A stretch of DNA of 64,000 nt from JACJYM01 sp965230495 (lineage in GTDB: Bacteria; Bacteroidota; Bacteroidia; Chitinophagales; Saprospiraceae). Where the stretch lies: the NCBI GenBank assembly GCA_965230495.1, contig OZ246004.1, positions 1,798,001-1,862,000 on the forward strand, in the 5' to 3' direction. Position numbers and translations under genes: made by a program. Shown here piece after piece: positions 34,008-42,371 of this stretch (position 1 is its first letter; each line of letters starts with the position of its first letter). The notes beneath the pieces were generated by a model that was not told the DNA's origin, searched no databases, and saw only the letters and a program-made list of their open reading frames with translations.

Positions 34008-36929
34008 TTATCGAATGACAGTAATATCTCCCGAATAGTATAAAGTCTCATTTTCTTCTATAGAATATTGTATTACAAACACATATACTCCAGATTCCAC
34101 AAACTGATTATTGAACTTTCCATCCCAAACAATTGGATTCTCAGAGGATGATGGGGATGAAGCTTCGTAGACCAAACCACCGTACCTATCAAAGACCTGA
34201 AGTAAATTTATCTTATGTGGAGAACCTGTTCCAAAAATTGAAAAATACTCATTAATATCATCTCCATTAGGAGAAAATATATTTGGATAAATAAAATCAA
34301 TATCGCTTAGGTACCGTATGGTAACATCCATTGACTCAATACATCCATTCAAGTTTTCAACAAAAACACTAATTATTTCGTCCTTATTTTCTCCGTACTC
34401 TAACTTTAGTTCCCATGCTATCTCTTCTTCCTTTTCATCCAACCAATATATATTTTGAATCTCACTATCATCTAAATCAGTAAAGATTTCTATCTCTGCT
34501 ACTTCTCCATAAGTCAATTCATATACATCTTCACCCCATAGATAAAATGGTGATGCTGGCAATATTTCCACTTCAAATTCAAAATCACACCCATTGACAT
34601 CAATAATGGTAACCGTATGCTTACCCAAAGGAACAAAATTTAGCTCCCCCTCTAACACATCAAAACCGTCCAGTTTATAAGAATAAGGTTCCACTCCTCC
34701 CACAATTTCTTCTAACACTACCCTACCATACTCCTCATCCGAACAATTCGGGTTTTCGCTTCTAAATTTGACATCACTGATCCAATTGTCTTCTTCTACT
34801 ATATTTATAGTGTCTTTGGTTATACAAGAAGAACTAATATGTTCAGCCGTAACTACTAAAGTTCCTGTTTCCCTTACAATACATTCATCATTGTTTGCAT
34901 CAAAATCTAAATCTCCTTCCCAGGTATATTTTGTCGGAGAACTATTAGAAGATCCATTCTTCAGAATAATTTCTTCGCTACTACAATACCATGTGTACTG
35001 TTCATTAAAATCTAACAAAGGATAAACTCTCCGGTCATGTACTTCAACAAAGGTATCAAGCTCACATCCGTTTATCCCTTGTATATTAAGGTCATAAATT
35101 CCAGCTTCCCCTACAGTAATATTTTCTAAGTTTCCTATTTGATTACTCTGAAAAAACCAAATAGCTTCACTATATTGATTTGAACTTTCAAAAGAAATAG
35201 TCGGATTTAAGTTCGAGCATAACAATTGTTCAGCTGCCAAATTGACCTCCGGCTTATCAAAATCTCCCTTTACCTCTATCGTTTTAGAAGACTTACATCC
35301 ATTATTACCAACTATGCTAAGAGTATAAATATCTGGAGTATCAACCAATGGTCCAGAAATATCAGATCCTGTCAGATCAGGTCCTGAAAACTCATAAGAT
35401 GTGTACACATCTTGAGTCATTATCAATATTTGTTGGACAGGATTATTACAATCAAGAGTAATATCACTCACTTCAAATTCCGGTGCCCCATCATCTTTTT
35501 CCACTTCAAAACTTTGTTCTTCATAACACCCTGATATTCCTTCAAAATGATATCTAACGGTTATAATACCTGATTCACTAATGCTTACAGAACTTCCTTC
35601 TCCTATTAACACATTTGATTCATTATACCATTCTATCTTCTCTATATCCAAAGAAGACTGTGTATTAATGGTAATACTTTTTGTAAGATCATCACAATCC
35701 AACACCACTTCATCAGGTAAATCAGAAATCACTTCATTATAGACTAACTCTACCCTGCTATATTCATTACATGCTTCATCTGTAAGGGCATAGAATACTC
35801 CTTCGTCACAAAAACTTTCATTCCCTAAATCGAAACAATCCGAGGCACAGATATACGCTACGCCCATATCCACGGTGTCAGCGGTCATCTCCGCGATATT
35901 TATCATCACATTTACACAGGTATCAAAATCAAACTGAAACTCATAAATACCATAGCTATTAAAACTATATACTTCATCAGTATATTCGCTTGTTAAACTA
36001 TCCGTTGTTATAGGAAATACATCGTTACAATATCGTACTAATTTATCTACGGTATCGATTTTAGTTATGTCTATAAATGATACAAAATGTATATCTTCTA
36101 AACAGTTAATCATTGGAATAGAGTCACTAAATCGTACTGAAATATCCAAATCTCCAGTATATGTTTGATTAAATGTAATATCAAATGTGTTTACATTCTT
36201 GTTTTTGATTCTCTCTTCAACGTCAACTACATCAGGAGTGATCACCACCTCATAGAGTTCATCCGCTTCAAAGTTACCTGTTGCTTGAAAAAGACAAGTC
36301 TCTGATGAAAATAAGGGCAATAAATTGACACTTAAAAACTCCGTCCTCGAACTACAATCTTTTATAGTGTCTGAAAAATCAATTAAAGCACTAGCTTCTA
36401 CGGAAGGTATTTCGTCTAAAAATCCCTGTATAAACTCCACAGTAAAGTCGCATTGGTCTCCATTAAATCCGTCAATCATGAGATAATATATCTCTCCCGG
36501 CTCAATATCATTTAGGGTATTTTTTTTATTCATGTAGGATAAGGAAAAGGTGCTGTTTACTCCAGTCTCACAAATAATTCCCAATTTGTTCTCAATATTG
36601 GATGGAGTAATATTATTTGATTCGTACACTCCGGCTTGTATTCCCTCCAAATTATCACAACCTGCTGGTGTAATGTTTATTATTATGTCATCTGTACAAG
36701 GAATAAAAGAAAACCATATTGGGTTTTCAACCGTCCCCTGATCACAAGCGTAGTCAGGCTGAGGTCCGTATACAGCATCGGGCAATGTACCTGTAAAAGA
36801 TTCACCGTTTACAGCACAAAGCGGTATTGGATTAAATATGGTAGCCCCCTTCGAATTTTCCGAAAGAATATCTTGTGCTACCAGACTACATTGCAACAAA
36901 ACAAAAACCAGCCCACATGTAAATCTCAT
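34008..36929 (-). CDS. Large secreted adhesin-like protein with PKD/SprB-like domains and type B T9SS sorting domain
   Basis: A 973-residue exported protein. ATG 36929 gives the signal MRFTCGLVFVLLQCSLVAQ; the in-frame TTG 12 bases upstream is less likely. The body is a chain of beta-sandwich units of roughly 85-100 residues with paired cysteines, for example around residues 400-660 (LDCDDLTKSITI, LDCNNPVQQILI, LLCSNLNPTISF), and an SprB-like unit (PNCSDEEYGRVVLEEIVGGVEPYSY) at about 735-810. The last 90 residues form the gliding-motility-associated C-terminal domain (IYPNIFSPNGDDINEYF, LQVFDRYGGLVYE, WDGKFN, ESGVYVFVI), a type B sorting signal for the type IX system. It is likely cell-surface attached. 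Ligand and role are unknown. It stands alone between convergent and tandem neighbours. Confidence 0.85.
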   Translation of the reverse strand: MRFTCGLVFVLLQCSLVAQDILSENSKGATIFNPIPLCAVNGESFTGTLPDAVYGPQPDYACDQGTVENPIWFSFIPCTDDIIINITPAGCDNLEGIQAGVYESNNITPSNIENKLGIICETGVNSTFSLSYMNKKNTLNDIEPGEIYYLMIDGFNGDQCDFTVEFIQGFLDEIPSVEASALIDFSDTIKDCSSRTEFLSVNLLPLFSSETCLFQATGNFEADELYEVVITPDVVDVEERIKNKNVNTFDITFNQTYTGDLDISVRFSDSIPMINCLEDIHFVSFIDITKIDTVDKLVRYCNDVFPITTDSLTSEYTDEVYSFNSYGIYEFQFDFDTCVNVMINIAEMTADTVDMGVAYICASDCFDLGNESFCDEGVFYALTDEACNEYSRVELVYNEVISDLPDEVVLDCDDLTKSITINTQSSLDIEKIEWYNESNVLIGEGSSVSISESGIITVRYHFEGISGCYEEQSFEVEKDDGAPEFEVSDITLDCNNPVQQILIMTQDVYTSYEFSGPDLTGSDISGPLVDTPDIYTLSIVGNNGCKSSKTIEVKGDFDKPEVNLAAEQLLCSNLNPTISFESSNQYSEAIWFFQSNQIGNLENITVGEAGIYDLNIQGINGCELDTFVEVHDRRVYPLLDFNEQYTWYCSSEEIILKNGSSNSSPTKYTWEGDLDFDANNDECIVRETGTLVVTAEHISSSCITKDTINIVEEDNWISDVKFRSENPNCSDEEYGRVVLEEIVGGVEPYSYKLDGFDVLEGELNFVPLGKHTVTIIDVNGCDFEFEVEILPASPFYLWGEDVYELTYGEVAEIEIFTDLDDSEIQNIYWLDEKEEEIAWELKLEYGENKDEIISVFVENLNGCIESMDVTIRYLSDIDFIYPNIFSPNGDDINEYFSIFGTGSPHKINLLQVFDRYGGLVYEASSPSSSENPIVWDGKFNNQFVESGVYVFVIQYSIEENETLYYSGDITVIR

Positions 36930-36990
36930 CTTCCCTCTCAAGCCTTACTTTTTATGCCTATTTAACATTAAATATGGATTCTTAAAGAAT

Positions 36991-36998
36991 CAAAAGTA
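36991..36998 (-). promoter_or_regulatory. -7 promoter box of the 34-37 kb adhesin gene
   Basis: The minus strand reads TACTTTTG, an exact TAnnTTTG match 62 bases upstream of the ATG at 36929. Confidence 0.4.
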
Positions 36999-37216
36999 AA
37001 AAACACTCATATTCAATCGTTTACATATTAAGATTTCATACTATGATCTCAAAGGAAATTGAATATTCCACAAAGATAATAATGCTTTTAAGACATGAAA
37101 AGATTTAAATATTTTTTAGCAATTATTCTTGTTAGTGATTTATCAAAAACCATTACTAAACAACTTAACTAAAGCAATGAAGAATGCCTTACAACAGTTT
37201 CATTCCTCTTTTTTTA

Positions 37217-38383
37217 TTATTTAATCTTGTCCTGCAATCTATTATCCCAATTAAGTAATATCTCTTTCTCACGGTTCATCAATGATCCCTCATTACTCAA
37301 AATAGCCTCTCTCCTTTCTTGACTTACAGCATCAGAATTCCACCAACCCCAAGTATCTTGAACCGTCAGAGACAAAGGTCTGAAAGTCAATCCTGACTCA
37401 ACAGCTATACTGTTATCACTTTTCGACATTCCTGCATATTGAGGAAGTTGAATCACCCATGGCTGGATACCAATGATTCCATGTTCTTCTAGAAATTGGG
37501 TGTCGTCTATTTGAATATAATTGACTGAAGAATTAAAATTGGCATGAACACCATGCACAAAAGCATTGGTCGTCATTTGAAATCCTGGTCCAGAGCCATT
37601 GTATATTCCAGCTGCTTTACTTTCCAATAATCGGATCATCCACTCGGCCAAATCTCGTACATCAATATATTGTACTACTTCTTCTCTTCCTCCTGGAATG
37701 ATAATATCACCTCCTTTTTCCAATCTAGCTAGCCAGTAGGGAAATCGATCCGTTCTATCTCCTGGTCCTACTATTAGTGTTGGTCTGACTATGATCGACC
37801 TATCTTTACCAAAGATATTAATCGTTGCCATCTCCGAAGTGGCTTTCATCACTCCATATGCATATGTTTGTCGTTCCATATCATCAACATCAGCAGGTAT
37901 TTCAGTTACTAAAGATCGACCTTCTGAGAAATCATCACCTGTAAACGGATAATATACACTAATAGAAGAGGTGTACATATAGGAGTCTACGGAATCAACT
38001 AAAAGCTTAGCAGTATCCTCCGTCCATTTGGTTCTACGTCCAGAATTATCGATTACTACATCCCACTTCCTGTTTTTCAACGCTTCCAAGTCGTTTTCTC
38101 GATCACCAATTAGTTGCTCTACTTGAGTGAACACTTCTGAATTAACTTTTGGGATGGTTTTCCCTCTGGTAAATATTGTCACTTCATGCCCTCTACTTAA
38201 GGCATAAGCTATTTGATGAGGACCTAAGAAACTGGTACCTCCCAAAATAAGAATTTTTAGTTTTCTATCACTTTTTCCTATGTACCTGGGATACCCCAAA
38301 GTGCTTGATGTCAATGTAGTTGCAGCTCCTAAAACCATACTGCTTTTTAAAAAATTCCGTCGACTGTTTTGCATATATTCCAT
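37217..38383 (-). CDS. Tat-exported NAD-dependent epimerase/dehydratase-like protein
   Basis: A 388-residue SDR-type protein with a twin-arginine signal (NSRRNFLKSS, arginines at residues 8-9, then a hydrophobic run to about residue 35). The Rossmann start KILILGGTSFLGPHQ carries GGxxFxG, and a YTSSISVYYP segment with a following YGVMKATSE provides the Ser/Tyr-x3-Lys type active site. The motif GRRTKWTED and the late IDVRDLAEW match the extended SDR group related to isoflavone-reductase/RNA-binding epimerase-like proteins. Reaction and substrate are unknown. Tat export implies folding with its cofactor before transport to the periplasm. An upstream TTG at 38401 would add six residues before the signal; ATG 38383 has AGGA just before it. 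Confidence 0.8.
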   Translation of the reverse strand: MEYMQNSRRNFLKSSMVLGAATTLTSSTLGYPRYIGKSDRKLKILILGGTSFLGPHQIAYALSRGHEVTIFTRGKTIPKVNSEVFTQVEQLIGDRENDLEALKNRKWDVVIDNSGRRTKWTEDTAKLLVDSVDSYMYTSSISVYYPFTGDDFSEGRSLVTEIPADVDDMERQTYAYGVMKATSEMATINIFGKDRSIIVRPTLIVGPGDRTDRFPYWLARLEKGGDIIIPGGREEVVQYIDVRDLAEWMIRLLESKAAGIYNGSGPGFQMTTNAFVHGVHANFNSSVNYIQIDDTQFLEEHGIIGIQPWVIQLPQYAGMSKSDNSIAVESGLTFRPLSLTVQDTWGWWNSDAVSQERREAILSNEGSLMNREKEILLNWDNRLQDKIK

Positions 38384-38640
38384 TTTCCTACAATGTAGCA
38401 AAATGTTTAGAATTTGATACCAATGGTAAGACTAGGAGGCTCATAATTTCTACTAAACAATATAATTTTAGAATTTTAGTGCCAATCTAAATGACGCCTA
38501 GATTAACAAACACCATTTGAAAAACTTTTTTTTGCCAAAAAAGAATTTAAAAAGCTGCAAAAATCGGATCCTGTATGAGTAGGCATTTTATCATTTTAAC
38601 AAAACCTAAATGTGAAGACAGGTATATCTTGAAAGAATTA

Positions 38641-38667
38641 AAGGCTACTCCTTAACAGAGTAGCCTT
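38641..38667 (-). terminator. Intrinsic terminator after the SnoaL-like lipoprotein gene
   Basis: A perfect 10-base stem AAGGCTACTC / GAGTAGCCTT encloses a 7-base loop, 27 bases after the stop of the minus-strand gene ending at 38694. The following tract on that strand is only moderately T-rich. It could act in both directions, but no + strand gene needs it. Confidence 0.65.
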
Positions 38668-38693
38668 CTAAAATCATCATTTTACCTAAAGGA

Positions 38694-39560
38694 CTAAAAT
38701 TTCCCATTATTGTTTTTCCACTCTGATTTTGGGATAATAGCTTCCATTACATCCCAATGTTCAGCTATCTTTCCTTCTTCAATTCTAAATAGATCGTAGT
38801 AAGAGGTTGGCTTACCACCAAACTCTCCCTCACTCATAGCTAGAACAAAATTCCCTTCACCGATTACATTGTGAATTTTATGATATTTCATAAAAACACC
38901 TTGTTCTGCCATAGCCTTAATAGCAGCTCCAAGTCCTGAGAGTCCATCACCAACTAATGGATTGTGCTGTATATAATTATCACCGTCAAAGTAATCTGCT
39001 ACTTTATCCATTTCTTCTTTAACTAAAATGGTATTTATGAAGTCTTCCACCAAAGCCTTGTTACTTTCAGTTTTATTCGTGTTCTTAATTTCAGTACTGC
39101 CATCAGTCTGTGTATGGCCACTCGGATTTGGAGGCATTACTTCGATTAGATTATCCCAATGTTCTACTATTAACCCATCTTCAAATCGAAAGACATCAAA
39201 ACCAATTTTAGGCCCAAAAAAATCATATTCTGTGTGCGTAAATACGAAGTTCCCATCTTCAAAAGCACGTATCACATTCGCTTTGAAACCTCCTTCAGGT
39301 GCATTCTTCATTACCTCTCCAAATCCGGCCAATCCATCACCTACAGATAAATTATGCTGAATATATTTATTTGGATTGATGTAGGAAATAGGAGTTTTAT
39401 CTCCTGTATTAAAACTGTTGAGTAAGACAACTACCTTTTCTTTGTTTGTTAATTCCATTTTTTCTATTTTTTTTTCTTTTGAATTTGATTCTGCTTGTTG
39501 ACCACATCCATTAATTATTGGAGTTAAAGTCAATAAAACATAAATCGATAATGATCTCAT
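38694..39560 (-). CDS. Lipoprotein with two tandem SnoaL/NTF2-like domains
   Basis: A 288-residue lipoprotein. ATG 39560 gives the signal MRSLSIYVLLTLTPIINGC with the modified Cys at residue 19; the longer TTG reading is rejected. Two SnoaL-like domains follow, each with the same landmarks: YIQHNLSVGDGLAGFG and YIQHNPLVGDGLSGLG at their starts, then DVFRFEDGLIVEHWD and DLFRIEEGKIAEHWD near their ends. This is an internal duplication separated by a polar linker (about 140-160). Single-domain homologues are common secreted proteins of unknown substrate in this phylum. It lies 101 bases downstream of an AraC-type regulator on the same strand and may be its target. A strong terminator follows. 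Confidence 0.8.
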   Translation of the reverse strand: MRSLSIYVLLTLTPIINGCGQQAESNSKEKKIEKMELTNKEKVVVLLNSFNTGDKTPISYINPNKYIQHNLSVGDGLAGFGEVMKNAPEGGFKANVIRAFEDGNFVFTHTEYDFFGPKIGFDVFRFEDGLIVEHWDNLIEVMPPNPSGHTQTDGSTEIKNTNKTESNKALVEDFINTILVKEEMDKVADYFDGDNYIQHNPLVGDGLSGLGAAIKAMAEQGVFMKYHKIHNVIGEGNFVLAMSEGEFGGKPTSYYDLFRIEEGKIAEHWDVMEAIIPKSEWKNNNGKF

Positions 39561-39661
39561 TATTTTATAATTTGTTATTTGAATTAATGCTACAAAGATC
39601 GGATACATTTGTAACCATGGAATATATAAAAGGGCCTAAAGACTGTAAAAATGGGAAGTAT

Positions 39662-40537
39662 TTAAAAACTAGCCCTAAACTGTTCAGGTGTCATACCTAC
39701 ATGTCTTTTAAAATACTTATAAAAATTACTAGTTTCTTCAAAGCCCGAAGCGTAGGCTATTTCCTTAATGGAATCCGACGTATTTATAAGTAATCTCTTT
39801 ATTTGTTTAACATTGACATCATCAATAAATTCTTTGGCTGTTTTGCCTAATGTAGCTTTTACCATATTATTTATCGTTTTAGTACTGACCGCCATTTTGT
39901 CCGCATAATATAGAACACGTGTTGTTTCTTTGGCATATTTTTCAACGAGTTTTTGAAATGCGATAAAATCCATTAAATACTTTTTATCCTTTATTACCAA
40001 ATTGCCTTTTGATTTAATCCTATATAGTTTGGTTATTAGTATATGCAATTCACTTCTAATAATTCCTAAAGAATAATCATCCATGGTGTCAAAATACTCC
40101 TCCCAAATTCTTCCGATAATCCGATATACATCTTCAAATTCAGGTTCAGACAATTGTACTTTTGGGTTTCCTAGAAGTTCATTAAATAGTTGTAGTGATT
40201 TCTGGGCTTCCAGTTTCTCAAGATAACTGATGACAAATTCTTCCTTAAATAATAATAAATATCCTTTCACCTCATTACTTCTGGAAAATTTATGAATCTG
40301 ATCTTTACGAATAGTTAAAATCGTTCCTTTGTCACATGCATAGTCAATAAAATCAACTGTATGTCTCCCGTGTCCTTCCGCAATAAGTAAAAGAGCAAAA
40401 AAATCAACTCTATGAAGCATTTCTATATTATGATCAAGAGATTCGCGTACAAATAATTCTTCCAGTTTCAACAAATCAAATGCTGACTTCGGATTTTTAC
40501 TATTTTGAAACCTTATACTTACCAAATCTTCTTTCAT
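39662..40537 (-). CDS. AraC-family transcriptional regulator
   Basis: A 291-residue DNA-binding regulator. The N-terminal half (about 1-170) resembles an AraC effector-binding cupin region (ALLLIAEGHGRHTVDF, GTILTIRKDQIHKF). The C-terminal helix-turn-helix pair at about 195-291 is clear: VLYYADKMAVSTKTINNM and SIKEIAYASGFEETSNFYKYFKRHVGMTPEQFR. ATG 40537 is preferred to the TTG at 40549. The gene is just downstream of the endonuclease V gene (30 bases) and just upstream of the double SnoaL lipoprotein gene, all on the minus strand. The inducer is unknown; self-regulation and control of the lipoprotein gene are plausible from context only. Confidence 0.88.
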   Translation of the reverse strand: MKEDLVSIRFQNSKNPKSAFDLLKLEELFVRESLDHNIEMLHRVDFFALLLIAEGHGRHTVDFIDYACDKGTILTIRKDQIHKFSRSNEVKGYLLLFKEEFVISYLEKLEAQKSLQLFNELLGNPKVQLSEPEFEDVYRIIGRIWEEYFDTMDDYSLGIIRSELHILITKLYRIKSKGNLVIKDKKYLMDFIAFQKLVEKYAKETTRVLYYADKMAVSTKTINNMVKATLGKTAKEFIDDVNVKQIKRLLINTSDSIKEIAYASGFEETSNFYKYFKRHVGMTPEQFRASF

Positions 40538-40567
40538 ATCAAATATCAACTATTTCAGATAATTACT

Positions 40568-41080
40568 TTAGATCACATTTTCCCTGCTTTTAAGATCAAC
40601 CATCTTAAGGATAGTAGGGAGTCTAAATTCTCCATGCATTGCCTTGATCTGCTCTCCTACATAGTCAATATCTATCCCAAGACTAGTTACATATAATGGC
40701 TTTTTACTCTCTCCTCTGAACACCTTAACCATGTTTTTGATATTCTGGGCATACCCATTTTTAGCAACGCCTATCACCGGAATAATCCCATTAAGACTTT
40801 CATATAAGTATCCTCCCAACCCAAGTTTCCCCTGCGCTGAGAGCAACACATAACCATCAACCACTAAAATATCCTTGTCCTGATCCAGCTTCAATTCTTC
40901 CAAAGCTTTAAGCAAACAGGGTAATTCTCTTTTGTAGAATTGTCCACTAATATATTCTTCTACATCTTCGAAAACACTTATCAACTCTACGCTTGGCTCT
41001 ATAGATTCCCAACTGTTTATACCTATTACTGCCGTATAGGCTTTTTTATTTCTATAATGGGTATCGAAGAAGTAAATCAT
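40568..41080 (-). CDS. nfi: Endonuclease V-like protein, short form
   Basis: A 170-residue protein matching the core of endonuclease V, which cleaves DNA or RNA next to deoxyinosine or inosine. The metal-site residues can be placed as Asp6 in YFFDTHY, Glu in FYKRELP and Asp in LVVDGY. The GVAKNGY and FRLPTILKM segments also match the family. It lacks roughly 35 N-terminal residues compared with E. coli endonuclease V. The usual VDGHG reads VDGYV, so the histidine after the catalytic Asp is a tyrosine. It may still be active, because Asp, Glu and Asp are kept, or it may have altered specificity. It precedes the AraC gene by 30 bases. Confidence 0.75.
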   Translation of the reverse strand: MIYFFDTHYRNKKAYTAVIGINSWESIEPSVELISVFEDVEEYISGQFYKRELPCLLKALEELKLDQDKDILVVDGYVLLSAQGKLGLGGYLYESLNGIIPVIGVAKNGYAQNIKNMVKVFRGESKKPLYVTSLGIDIDYVGEQIKAMHGEFRLPTILKMVDLKSRENVI

Positions 41081-41177
41081 CGGTTAAGCTATTTAATTAA
41101 TATAGATTACTTGTCTTACTCTTTAAGAAGTAGGTAAAGGAAGTTTAAGTACTCTAAATATTTGCCTTTCATCCTAT

Positions 41178-41714
41178 TCAATTGCCTACAAATGGTTCAA
41201 AATTATCAATAGAGTAACATGTCATATATTGTTCCTCCCCTATTGAATTATCAGGATTATTATCATAATCCATCCAAATCTTCCATTCATCTTCTTCTTT
41301 TTTAAGAATTACATGGAACTCTCCATAATATCTTTTCTCCTTTCCTTCTTTGATACTTATAAGCTTATATATTCCTCTTTCACTAGCAACATGTTCATTA
41401 TTTATTCTCTCAAAAAACCGTAATGAAATTTTGCTTTGTATACTATCCTTTTTCCTGTTTTCAAAGGTAGATTTGTATCCCTCTATGTATTTATTGTAAT
41501 CGCTAATCCTTTTTCCTCCTGATATCCTAATTAAGTCCTTGGCATGTATGTTCGCCATGTATTTATATTCTAAGGAATCAAAAGCCATGTAGAATTTTTC
41601 CCATACTTTATTTATATCTTCTAAATGCTCCCTATCCTGCCCCACGCACATAAAAGTAGATGTAAGTAATACCATGCAAATAAAAGCTCGGATTAATCTC
41701 ATCATAATACCCAT
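41178..41714 (-). CDS. Exported NTF2-like (DUF4440/SnoaL-type) small protein
   Basis: A 178-residue protein with a signal peptide (to MCVGQD at about residue 25) and a single NTF2-like domain. Features are INKVWEKFYMAFDSLEY at the first helices, a GGKRISDYNKYIEGYKS segment and FHVILKKEEDEWKIWMDY as the final strands. Many such proteins in Bacteroidota are secreted or periplasmic and have no assigned ligand. It resembles the domains of the lipoprotein at 38694-39560 in fold but not closely in sequence. ATG 41714 is used; Met4 and Met5 are close alternatives. It is 97 bases upstream of the endonuclease V gene. The 655 bases beyond its start are gene-free. Confidence 0.65.
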   Translation of the reverse strand: MGIMMRLIRAFICMVLLTSTFMCVGQDREHLEDINKVWEKFYMAFDSLEYKYMANIHAKDLIRISGGKRISDYNKYIEGYKSTFENRKKDSIQSKISLRFFERINNEHVASERGIYKLISIKEGKEKRYYGEFHVILKKEEDEWKIWMDYDNNPDNSIGEEQYMTCYSIDNFEPFVGN

Positions 41715-41997
41715 ATTTTTATTTATACGAATCCTTGAATATATAAACTTACTAGCTTACAAAATAGAGCTTTTAAAATAATATTATACCCAGCAAGTAT
41801 TGGTTCTTGAGTTCATACACATTAAATCTGGAATAAATTCATCGCTTGTCACATACCTTAAAAATGGTATTTTAATATTTATCTTTTTTATATATAAAGC
41901 TATAAAAATCATAAACACATAATTAACAAATTTTTACGCATTAAAAAATAACACAATGTGATATTATACGACATTTCACATCATTTGATTCAGAGTT

Positions 41998-42013
41998 TGG
42001 CAAGGTATTGGCA
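41998..42013 (+). promoter_or_regulatory. Sigma-54-like -24/-12 promoter of a candidate small RNA
   Basis: The sequence TGGCAAGGTATTGGCA has GG at the -24 position and GC at -12 with the correct 12-base distance. One base of the -15/-12 TTGC element is off (TGGC). The expected start is near 42024. No TAnnTTTG box is nearby. An RpoN activator site was not identified. Confidence 0.35.
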
Positions 42014-42023
42014 CTATGTCTAT

Positions 42024-42113
42024 CAGTTCAGTTTAATTTAAGGATTGTACTTAAAGCAAGTTGTTACTCGAGACTGGTCCAAGGGGGAAAACTGGGCCGG
42101 TCTCACTTTTTTT
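42024..42113 (+). ncRNA. Candidate small RNA of about 90 bases
   Basis: This is inferred from a sigma-54-like promoter ending at 42013 and a strong intrinsic terminator at 42070-42113, with no protein gene on this strand for thousands of bases upstream. The body contains no start codon with a useful frame. It matches no RNA family I know. The main doubt is whether the promoter is real. Confidence 0.35.
42070..42113 (+). terminator. Strong intrinsic terminator, + strand
   Basis: An 11-base stem GAGACTGGTCC / GGGCCGGTCTC (two G-U pairs) with a 13-base loop is followed by AC and seven T. The T tract is on the + strand, away from the minus-strand neighbours. Confidence 0.8.
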
Positions 42114-42205
42114 ATAGCACCTCCGTTTTACTTACTTATCAAATAACAAGTCTACTGTCACCTAGTGCTAAATTATGACACAGGGAATATCACCCTAAAG
42201 TTATA

Positions 42206-42219
42206 GGGGAAAAATCCCC
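42206..42219. promoter_or_regulatory. Inverted repeat, possible operator
   Basis: GGGGA-AAAA-TCCCC is a perfect 5-base inverted repeat with a 4-base centre in the gene-free region. It has no T tract and is too short to be a convincing terminator. A protein-binding site is possible but unproven. Confidence 0.25.
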
Positions 42220-42336
42220 ATATTTCTCGATACTTATTTTTAGGAAAAAAATATAAGTCATATTAGGGCTTCAATAAGATAATACTATCCTTAAGATAGT
42301 TTTAATCCTTATACAATTTTAACAAATTCGGCGGTA

Positions 42337-42371
42337 ACAGACGGTCATGAAGTTGGTCGTCTGTTTTTTTT
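42337..42371 (+). terminator. Second intrinsic terminator, + strand
   Basis: ACAGACG / CGTCTGT forms a perfect 7-base stem that can extend to 10 with G-U pairs, followed by eight T that run into the stop codon of the minus-strand beta-helix lipoprotein gene. It may block + strand transcription entering that gene or end a second small transcript. Confidence 0.75.

Larger units (their letters stand above)
41715..42369. other. Gene-free intergenic region with RNA signals
   Basis: No open frame of note is present on either strand. The left half (to about 41960) is AT-rich and featureless to me. The right half holds, all on the + strand, a sigma-54-like promoter, a strong terminator at 42070, a GGGGA-AAAA-TCCCC inverted repeat at 42206, a short 6-base stem near 42290 and a second strong terminator at 42337. 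Both flanking genes are on the minus strand, so the + strand terminators do not belong to a protein gene. Confidence 0.6.

Noticed and set aside
41715..41990. tRNA or known riboswitch in the gene-free stretch
   Set aside because: No cloverleaf, T-loop GTTCRA pattern or known riboswitch core was found by eye; the stretch is AT-rich and plain.
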